A stretch of DNA of 5,321 nucleotides. Source: an uncultured Zoogloea sp. (GTDB lineage Bacteria > Pseudomonadota > Gammaproteobacteria > Burkholderiales > Rhodocyclaceae). The translations under genes and the position numbers were made by a program. Every line of letters begins with the position of its first letter. The stretch's first letter is position 1. The notes under the pieces were generated by a model. That model did no database searches, had not been told where the DNA came from, and worked only from the letters and a program-made list of their open reading frames with translations. The DNA is taken from assembly GCA_937967645.1 (NCBI GenBank), contig CALBTT010000015.1, forward strand, positions 1 to 5,321. The letters are read 5' to 3'. This document shows positions 1 through 5,321 of the stretch, piece after piece.

Positions 1-2742
1 CCCGACTCCTTCGTCTTCGGCGATTCCACCGTGGAGAGTCAAGCCGGTACCGGCAAGACCTACGTCTACCTGCGCAGCATCTTCGAGCGGAACACGCGCT
101 ATTGCTTCATCAAGTTCGTCATCGTGGTGCCGTCGGTGGCGATCAAGGAGGGCGTCTACAAGACCCTGCAGATCACCGAGGAGCACTTCAAGGGGCTCTA
201 TGCCGGCGTGCCCTTCGACTACTTCCTCTACGACTCCAGCAAGCTCGGCCAGGTGCGCAACTTCGCCACCAGCTCAAACATCCAGATCATGGTGGTCACG
301 GTGGGCGCCATCAACAAGAAGGACGTCAACAACCTCTACAAGGACAGCGAAAAGACCGGCGGCGAGAAGCCCATCGATCTGATCAAGGCGACGCGGCCCG
401 TCGTGATCGTCGACGAGCCGCAGAGCGTGGACGGCGGTCTGACCGGGGCTGGCAAGACCGCACTAGATGCAATGAATCCGCTGTGCACCCTGCGCTATTC
501 CGCGACCCACGTGGACAAGCATCACATGGTGTTCCGGCTCGATGCCGTGGATGCCTATGAGCGCAGGCTGGTCAAGCAGATCGAAGTGGCATCGGCCACC
601 GTTGAGAACGCCCACAACAAACCGTTCGTTCGGCTGGTGTCGGTTGCCAACCGCCGCGGGACGATCTCCGCCCGCGTGGAGCTCGACGTGGCAACCGCCA
701 GTGGCGTGAAACGGCAAGAAGTCACCGTTTCCGATGGCGATGACTTGGAACAGGTCGCCAAGCGCGCCATCTACGCCGATTTTCGCGTCGGTGAGATCAG
801 TACTGCCAAGGACGAAGCGTTTCTGGAGTTGCGCTACCCCGGCGGCGAAACCTTTCTCAGGGTGGGGCAAGCGCATGGTGATGTCGATGCCCTGGCCGTG
901 CAGCGCGAGATGATCCGCCGCACCATCAAGGAGCACCTCGACAAGGAGAAACGGCTGCGCCCGCTCGGGATCAAGGTGCTGTCGCTGTTCTTCATCGACG
1001 AGGTGGCTAAGTACCGCTCCTATGACGCGGACGGCAACCCGATCAAAGGGCCCTACGCGCGCATCTTCGAGGAAGAGTATCGCCGTGCAGCCAAGCTTCC
1101 GGCCTACCAGAGCCTGTTCGAAGAGATTGATTTGACCTCTGCTGCCGATGTAGTCCACAACGGCTACTTCTCGATCGACAAGAAGGGCGGCTGGACCGAC
1201 ACCAGCGAAAACAACGCGAGCAACCGCGAGAACGCCGAGCGTGCCTACAACCTGATCATGAAGGAGAAAGAGAAGCTGCTGTCCTTCGATACGCCGCTGA
1301 AATTCATCTTCTCCCACTCGGCGCTCAAGGAGGGCTGGGACAACCCCAATGTCTTCCAGATCTGTACGCTGCGCGACATTCAGACCGAGCGCGAACGCCG
1401 GCAGACCATCGGCCGGGGGCTGCGCCTCGCGGTCAACCAGGACGGGGAGCGCGTGCGCGGCTTCGAGGTCAACACCCTGACCGTGATCGCCACCGAGAGC
1501 TACGAGCAATTCGCCGAGAACCTGCAGAAGGAGATCGAGGCCGATACCGGCATCCGGTTTGGCATCGTCGAGCAACACCAGTTCGCTGCTATCGCCGTGA
1601 CGGCGGCCGATGGCCAGACCGTGCCCCTGGGTGTCGAACAGTCGAAGGTGCTATGGGAGCACTTGAAGGCTGCGGGACACATCGACGCCAAGGGCAAGGT
1701 GCAGGACTCGCTGAAGACGGCGCTGAAGGATGGAACGCTGGCGCTGCCTACGGAGTTCGACGCGCAGCGTAGTCAGATCGCCGAGGTACTGCGCAAGGTG
1801 TCGGGCCGCCTGGAGATCAAGAACGCCGACGAGCGCAAGCAGGTTGCCGTGCGCAAGGGCGTCTATCTCAGCCCGGAGTTCAAGGAGCTTTGGGATCGCA
1901 TCAAGCACAAGACGACCTACCGGGTGCAGTTCGACAATGAGAAACTGATCCAGAACTGCATTGATTCGCTCCGCCAAGCCCCGGCCATCCCCAAGGCCCG
2001 CCTGCAATGGCGCAAGGCCGACATCGCCATCGGCAAGGCCGGAGTGGAGGCGACCGAGAAAGCGGGCGCGGCAACCGTCGTCCTGGATGAGACGGACATC
2101 GAACTGCCGGACCTGCTCACCGACCTCCAAGATCGCACCCAGCTCACCCGCCGGAGCATCGTCACCATCCTGAGCGGCTGCGGGCGGCTGGACGACTTCA
2201 AGCGCAACCCGCAGCAGTTCATCGAGCTGACCGCCGAGACCATCAACCGCTGCAAGCGCCTGGCCTTGGTCGACGGCATCAAGTACCAGAAGCTTGGCGA
2301 TCAGCACGTCTATGCACAGGAACTGTTCGAGCGGGAAGAGCTGACCGGCTACCTGAAGAACATGCTGATGGACACGGGCAAGTCCATCTACGAGCACGTG
2401 GTCTACGACTCCACCACCGAGCGCGACTTCGCCGACGCGCTGGAAAAGAACGACGCCATCAAGCTCTACGCCAAGCTGCCAGGCTGGTTCAAGGTGCCCA
2501 CGCCGCTGGGAACCTACAACCCGGACTGGGCCGTGCTGGTGGAGGAAGGTGGAGCGCAGCGACTGTACTTCGTGGTGGAGACCAAAGGCAGCCTGTTCAC
2601 TGACGACCTGCGCAACAAGGAGCGCGCAAAAATCGCCTGCGGCGAGGCGCATTTTGAGGCGCTGGCGGTTGGTGAGAATCCGGCGAAGTACGTCGTGGCG
2701 CGTTCGGTGGAGGACGTGCTGGTAGAGGCTGCGAAGGCATAA
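1..2742 (+). CDS. res: Type III restriction enzyme, Res (helicase-nuclease) subunit, 5'-truncated by window edge
   Basis: The frame is open from base 1, so the true start lies upstream; 913 codons are visible against roughly 970-1000 residues usual for Res, so perhaps 60-90 N-terminal residues are missing. Counting from the first codon in the window, SF2 motifs appear in order: Walker A AGTGKT (15-20), motif Ia IVVPSVAIKEGV (about 41-52), the family-typical DEPQ box (138-141), motif III SAT (167-169), motif V with GWDN (445-448), and motif VI QTIGRGLR (468-475). A long middle and linker region follows. A C-terminal PD-(D/E)XK nuclease then shows PD (841-842) and ETK (E860, K862) within a YNPDW...VVETKGS context. 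In this family Res uses ATP to translocate or switch on DNA and cleaves beside unmethylated asymmetric sites, acting in a complex with the Mod methylase. Mod usually lies just upstream and is not in this window. All core catalytic motifs are intact and there is no frameshift, so the gene looks functional. A GTG at 31 is an in-frame codon inside the Walker A region and is not a credible start. Confidence 0.93.
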   Translation, partial: PDSFVFGDSTVESQAGTGKTYVYLRSIFERNTRYCFIKFVIVVPSVAIKEGVYKTLQITEEHFKGLYAGVPFDYFLYDSSKLGQVRNFATSSNIQIMVVTVGAINKKDVNNLYKDSEKTGGEKPIDLIKATRPVVIVDEPQSVDGGLTGAGKTALDAMNPLCTLRYSATHVDKHHMVFRLDAVDAYERRLVKQIEVASATVENAHNKPFVRLVSVANRRGTISARVELDVATASGVKRQEVTVSDGDDLEQVAKRAIYADFRVGEISTAKDEAFLELRYPGGETFLRVGQAHGDVDALAVQREMIRRTIKEHLDKEKRLRPLGIKVLSLFFIDEVAKYRSYDADGNPIKGPYARIFEEEYRRAAKLPAYQSLFEEIDLTSAADVVHNGYFSIDKKGGWTDTSENNASNRENAERAYNLIMKEKEKLLSFDTPLKFIFSHSALKEGWDNPNVFQICTLRDIQTERERRQTIGRGLRLAVNQDGERVRGFEVNTLTVIATESYEQFAENLQKEIEADTGIRFGIVEQHQFAAIAVTAADGQTVPLGVEQSKVLWEHLKAAGHIDAKGKVQDSLKTALKDGTLALPTEFDAQRSQIAEVLRKVSGRLEIKNADERKQVAVRKGVYLSPEFKELWDRIKHKTTYRVQFDNEKLIQNCIDSLRQAPAIPKARLQWRKADIAIGKAGVEATEKAGAATVVLDETDIELPDLLTDLQDRTQLTRRSIVTILSGCGRLDDFKRNPQQFIELTAETINRCKRLALVDGIKYQKLGDQHVYAQELFEREELTGYLKNMLMDTGKSIYEHVVYDSTTERDFADALEKNDAIKLYAKLPGWFKVPTPLGTYNPDWAVLVEEGGAQRLYFVVETKGSLFTDDLRNKERAKIACGEAHFEALAVGENPAKYVVARSVEDVLVEAAKA

Positions 2743-2745
2743 GTT

Positions 2746-2751
2746 AGGAGG
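2746..2751 (+). promoter_or_regulatory. Strong Shine-Dalgarno AGGAGG just after res stop
   Basis: A perfect AGGAGG begins three bases after the res TAA (2740-2742). It is 95 bases upstream of the ATG of the OLD-family gene, too far to serve it directly. It is 9 bases from a TTG (2761) and 12 bases from an ATG (2764) that open a 26-27 codon ORF. This placement suggests that ribosomes re-initiate here after finishing res and translate the mini-ORF. In such GC-rich DNA a chance purine run is possible. Confidence 0.4.
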
Positions 2752-2763
2752 TAGCGTCGCTTG

Positions 2764-2844
2764 ATGTTGGACTGCGGCAGGCGGCCCGAGCGGATAGTGA
2801 GGTGCTGCGATTGCAGTGGCATCGGCTTCAATGCGTGGGGATAG
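2764..2844 (+). CDS. Putative 26-residue leader/coupling peptide upstream of the OLD-family gene
   Basis: A short ORF runs from ATG 2764 (or TTG 2761) to TAG 2842-2844 and fills most of the gap between res and the OLD-family gene. It is preceded by AGGAGG, and its stop is only two bases before the ATG at 2847, the geometry expected if terminating ribosomes re-initiate on the downstream gene. The predicted peptide is small and basic, with four cysteines (C4, C14, C15, C17; the last three in a CCDC cluster) and no membrane segment. I recognise no family. It could be a leader whose only job is coupling, a true small protein, or a chance ORF; 26 open codons are not improbable in GC-rich sequence. 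The case rests on position and the ribosome binding site, not on homology. Confidence 0.25.
   Translation: MLDCGRRPERIVRCCDCSGIGFNAWG
2837..2840 (+). promoter_or_regulatory. Weak ribosome binding site (GGGG) supporting the ATG at 2847
   Basis: A GGGG run sits six bases before the ATG at 2847. It is a weak Shine-Dalgarno match, but it supports this ATG over the in-frame GTG at 2802, which would add 15 residues unlike the usual start of the family. The weakness of the site fits the idea that initiation here depends partly on translation arriving from upstream. Confidence 0.4.
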
Positions 2845-2846
2845 GC

Positions 2847-4580
2847 ATGGCACGAATCAGAAAAATCGAGATCTCCAACTTCCGCGGCATCCAACTGCTG
2901 ACTTGGTGCCCGACGCCTGGCATCAACTGCCTGATCGGCCCGGGCGACAGCGGCAAGTCCACGGTGCTGGACGCGATCGACTTATGCCTGGGGGCCAGAC
3001 GCAATGTCCAGTTCTCGGATGCGGACTTCTTCGGCCTGGACATCACAACCCCAATCAGCATCACGCTGACGCTCGGCGACCTCGATGACAGCATGAGGAC
3101 GCTGGAGGGCTTTGGTGTATTCCTGCGCGGATACCACGCCAACACTGGCGTCGTCGAAGACGAGCCCTCTGCCGGCGTGGAGGTTGTGCTCTGCCTGAAC
3201 CTGACGGTCGCTAGTGACCTGGAGCCTTCGTGGACCCTTGTCTCCGACCGCGCCGCACAGCAAGGCATCGTCAAGACGCTCGCATGGAAGGATCGCGTCG
3301 CCCTGGCGCCCACTCGCATCGGCGCGCTGGCGGACTTCAACCTGGGATGGCAGCGCGGCTCGGTACTGAACCGCATCTCGGAAGAGCGAGCCGACGCTTC
3401 GGCCGCCCTTGTCAAGGCCGCAAGAGATGCGCGGAGTGCCTTCGGAGACCAGGCCGAACAACAGTTGGGAGAAGCGCTGGGGATCGTCACCACTACCGCT
3501 CAGGAGCTGGGCGTCCACATCGGTGCCAAGGCCAAGGCGCTGCTAGATTCGCATTCGGTGTCGTTCGGTGGTGGCACCATCTCCCTGCATAACGAGAGCG
3601 GCATCCCGCTTCGCAGCCTAGGCGTCGGGTCCACGCGTCTGCTTGTCGCTGGCCTGCAGCGCAAGGCGGCCGGTCAGGCGACGATCGTGCTCGCGGATGA
3701 ACTGGAGTACGGGCTAGAGCCGCACCGCATCGCGCGGTTCCTGGGCTCCCTCGGTGCTAAGGAGGCTGCTGCTCCGCTGCAGGTTTTTCTCACCACCCAC
3801 TCACCCGTGGCACTGAGAGAACTGTCGGGCGGCCAGCTCTTCGTGCTGCGCCGCGGCCCCTTCGGCCACGAGGCTCGCCTGGTCGGCGCCGACAATGACA
3901 TCCAGAGCACGATCCGCCTCTATCCCGAGGCCTTCCTGGCTGGCTCCGTGGTCGTGTGCGAGGGAGCCAGCGAGATAGGCCTGCTGCGCGGGCTGGACTT
4001 ATACAGGCTTGACCAGGGGAATGCGTCACTGGCTGCATTGGGTGTGGCCCTCGTCGACTGCGGTGGCGGGGAGCCGGATCGACCGTATGCCCGGGCCTCC
4101 GCGTTCCAGTCTCTGGGCTACCGGGTGATGGTGCTGCGCGACGACGACAAGAAGCCCACACCTGCGGTCGAGCAGGCTTTTGTCGAGAACGGTGGCACCG
4201 TCGTCGCCTACCGCGCGGGCCGGGCGCTGGAGGACGAGCTGTTCGGCAGTCTCACGCCGGCTGCCTGCCAGAGGCTGATCAGCTACGCCAACGAATTGCA
4301 TGGCGACCTGATCGTCGAACACCTGCGCACCGTCTCGAACAACACGCTCACCTTCCAGCAGATCTGGGACGAGATCCAGAACACCGGCCTCCTGCCGGTC
4401 GAACACAGGGCTATCCTTGGCCAGGCAGCGCGCATCCGAAAGGCGGGCTGGTTCAAGTCTATCTCGTGGATGGAGGACGTGGCGAGGACCATCGTTGCAC
4501 CGGACCTGCATCTTTGCGATCAGGGCTTCCGTGCTCTGATGGACCAGGTATTCGGGTGGGCCGCTGATGGACCACGTTGA
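2847..4580 (+). CDS. gajA: Class 2 OLD-family ATP-dependent nuclease, Gabija GajA-like (AAA/ABC ATPase + TOPRIM)
   Basis: This 577-residue protein has the size and layout of GajA. The N-terminal ABC-type ATPase opens with RIRKIEISNFRGI, the typical first strand of SMC/RecF/OLD proteins. It then has Walker A GPGDSGKS (31-38), a helical arm around 176-230, a signature-like segment LGVGSTRLL (258-266), Walker B LADE (D284, E285) and an H-loop TTHSP (H318). A C-terminal TOPRIM domain follows: CEGASE (E372, E376), VDCGGGE (403-409), LRDDDKK (D432-D434) and ALEDELF (460-466; E462, D463, E464). A late basic RKAGWFK (531-537) may hold the catalytic lysine seen in OLD nucleases. In Gabija, GajA forms a ring-like assembly with GajB and nicks or cuts invading DNA, with nucleotides acting as inhibitors. 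The next gene overlaps by 14 bases and encodes a UvrD-like helicase, which marks class 2 OLD. ATG 2847 was chosen because the RIRKIEI strand begins right after it. Compared with my recollection of Bacillus GajA the sequence is clearly diverged, so the Gabija label is by architecture and context; OLD class 2 is the safer call. Confidence 0.85.
   Translation: MARIRKIEISNFRGIQLLTWCPTPGINCLIGPGDSGKSTVLDAIDLCLGARRNVQFSDADFFGLDITTPISITLTLGDLDDSMRTLEGFGVFLRGYHANTGVVEDEPSAGVEVVLCLNLTVASDLEPSWTLVSDRAAQQGIVKTLAWKDRVALAPTRIGALADFNLGWQRGSVLNRISEERADASAALVKAARDARSAFGDQAEQQLGEALGIVTTTAQELGVHIGAKAKALLDSHSVSFGGGTISLHNESGIPLRSLGVGSTRLLVAGLQRKAAGQATIVLADELEYGLEPHRIARFLGSLGAKEAAAPLQVFLTTHSPVALRELSGGQLFVLRRGPFGHEARLVGADNDIQSTIRLYPEAFLAGSVVVCEGASEIGLLRGLDLYRLDQGNASLAALGVALVDCGGGEPDRPYARASAFQSLGYRVMVLRDDDKKPTPAVEQAFVENGGTVVAYRAGRALEDELFGSLTPAACQRLISYANELHGDLIVEHLRTVSNNTLTFQQIWDEIQNTGLLPVEHRAILGQAARIRKAGWFKSISWMEDVARTIVAPDLHLCDQGFRALMDQVFGWAADGPR
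4554..4560 (+). promoter_or_regulatory. Ribosome binding site (GGGTGGG) for the helicase gene, inside the upstream CDS
   Basis: The purine-rich GGGTGGG lies within the last codons of the OLD-family gene, six bases before the ATG at 4567. Its spacing supports that start. With the 14-base gene overlap it points to translational coupling, which would keep the two partner proteins in proportion. Confidence 0.45.
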
Positions 4581-5321
4581 AATCGACCTTCGTGCAATCC
4601 AACGCGGAACCGTCACCGCACCGGCCGGCTGCGGCAAGACACAGCTGATTGCCCACGCGCTTGCCGGTCATCGGGGCAACAAGCCCATTCTCGTGCTGAC
4701 ACACACGAATGCCGGGGTCGCGGCCTTGCGTGGCCGGCTGGACCGCGCCGGTGTGCCAGCCAGCGCCTATCGATTGAGCACGATCGATGGCTGGGCTATC
4801 CGGCTCATCTCGACCTTTCCGGGCCGCAGCGCCCACGATCCGGAGATTCTGCGGCTGGCTGCACCTGCGCGGGACTACCCGGCTATCCGCGACGCCGCCT
4901 GGAAGCTCCTGCAGGCCGGGCACGTCAGTGAGGTGCTGAAAGCCTCGTATGCGCATCTGATCGTGGATGAGTACCAGGATTGTTCGGTGCCTCAGCACTA
5001 CATCGTCTATTTCCTCTCGTTGATCCTGCCGACCTGCGTGCTGGGCGACCCCATGCAGGCGATCTTCGGGTTCCGGGGCAATACGCTGGCCGACTGGAAC
5101 CAGCACGTGTGCGCGCATTTTCCTGTCGTCGGGGAACTGGCAACGCCCTGGCGATGGCGCAACGCCGGCGCGGAAGCGCTGGGACAATGGTTGTTGGAGG
5201 CCCGCCGGTTGTTGGCGGCAGGGCAGTCGGTGGCTCTGCGTAGTGGGCCACCGGAGCATGTGACCTGGATGCAGGCCCTCACACCCAACCAACCTGCCCA
5301 GCGCCCAGCCGCCGCGAGGGC
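4567..5321 (+). CDS. gajB: UvrD/Rep-like SF1A helicase, Gabija GajB-like, 3'-truncated by window edge
   Basis: The frame is open from ATG 4567 to the window end (251 complete codons, no stop). This is about half of a GajB-sized protein (about 494 residues). SF1A motifs of the first RecA-like half appear in order: Walker A APAGCGKT (18-25), motif Ia LVLTHTNAGVAALRGRL (42-58), motif Ib STIDGWA (71-77), Walker B/motif II VDEYQDC (133-139), motif III LGDPMQAIFGFRG (159-171), and a motif IV-like TPWRWRN (193-199) in place of the common NYR. The Walker A lies about 20 residues from the N-terminus, as in GajB, so there is no N-terminal extension. The DEYQD box and GDPxQxIxxxRG segment are hallmarks of UvrD/PcrA/Rep. 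Motifs V and VI and the 2B region lie beyond the window. The 14-base overlap with the OLD-family gene supports a shared operon and complex. In Gabija the helicase-like partner senses DNA termini or binds DNA and consumes nucleotides to activate GajA. A stand-alone repair helicase is less likely given this context. Confidence 0.88.
   Translation, partial: MDHVEIDLRAIQRGTVTAPAGCGKTQLIAHALAGHRGNKPILVLTHTNAGVAALRGRLDRAGVPASAYRLSTIDGWAIRLISTFPGRSAHDPEILRLAAPARDYPAIRDAAWKLLQAGHVSEVLKASYAHLIVDEYQDCSVPQHYIVYFLSLILPTCVLGDPMQAIFGFRGNTLADWNQHVCAHFPVVGELATPWRWRNAGAEALGQWLLEARRLLAAGQSVALRSGPPEHVTWMQALTPNQPAQRPAAAR

Noticed and set aside
31..33. GTG at 31 as the start codon of res
   Set aside because: It lies four codons before the Walker A segment and the frame is open back to base 1 with family-like residues, so it is internal.
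2761..2798. Possible sigma70 promoter (TTGATG or TTGGAC as -35, GATAGT as -10)
   Set aside because: Spacings do not fit: no acceptable -10 lies about 17 bases after TTGATG, and TTGGAC to GATAGT is about 20 bases with a poor -10.
2805..2816. Small inverted repeat CTGC-GATT-GCAG as terminator or regulatory hairpin
   Set aside because: Only a 4-bp stem, with wobble pairs at best beyond it, and no following T run; expected by chance.
2802..2846. Upstream in-frame GTG start for the OLD-family gene, adding 15 residues
   Set aside because: The family normally starts directly with the RIRKIEISNFRG strand, the ATG at 2847 has a GGGG at proper spacing, and no Shine-Dalgarno precedes 2802 at a useful distance.
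1651..2853. 400-codon open frame on the minus strand, antisense to res, and a similar 371-codon one at 463-1578
   Set aside because: They mirror the codon structure of the well-supported res gene in GC-rich DNA, contain no recognisable motif, and overlap conserved helicase and nuclease motifs on the + strand.
4459..5292. 277-codon minus-strand open frame opposite the helicase gene, and other short frames at 4925-5288
   Set aside because: The + strand frame carries SF1A motifs in correct order and spacing; the opposite frames are low-complexity, Pro/Arg-rich shadows.
2847..5321. PARIS, Septu or AddAB-type assignment for the ATPase-helicase pair
   Set aside because: In PARIS the ATPase and TOPRIM domains are on separate proteins; Septu pairs an ATPase with an HNH nuclease; AddAB/RecBCD helicases carry PD-(D/E)XK nucleases. 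Here ATPase and TOPRIM are fused and the partner is a UvrD-like helicase, as in class 2 OLD/Gabija.

Overview
The window is GC-rich DNA (codon third positions mostly G or C) with three closely spaced genes, all on the + strand. It reads as part of a chromosomal or mobile anti-phage defence island of a proteobacterium, probably beta- or gammaproteobacterial. That taxonomic guess rests only on base composition and on the general look of the proteins; no rRNA, tRNA or other taxonomic marker is present. Both ends of the window cut through a gene.

Region 1 (1-2742) is the distal ~90% of a type III restriction-modification Res subunit: an SF2 helicase/translocase fused to a C-terminal PD-(D/E)XK nuclease. 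Its N-terminus lies upstream of the window, and no modification (Mod) methylase gene is visible here.

Region 2 (2743-2846) is a 104-base spacer. It holds a perfect AGGAGG Shine-Dalgarno sequence placed before a 26-codon mini-ORF that ends two bases before the next gene's ATG, so it may be a translational-coupling leader.

Region 3 (2847-5321) holds two overlapping genes. The first encodes a 577-residue OLD-family protein (ABC-type ATPase followed by a TOPRIM nuclease). The second, starting 14 bases before the first ends, encodes a UvrD-like SF1A helicase that runs off the window. This gene order, the protein size and the motif spacing match class 2 OLD systems, the group that includes Gabija (GajA nuclease/ATPase + GajB helicase). 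Both proteins look clearly diverged from the Bacillus Gabija proteins as I remember them.

Together the window suggests stacked defence: a type III restriction enzyme that cuts unmodified DNA, directly followed by a Gabija-like complex that senses and nicks or degrades invading DNA. The systems and gene roles are recognisable. The least explained parts are the leader ORF and the tight junction between the two systems. I saw no insertion sequence, CRISPR array, RNA gene, att site or convincing terminator.
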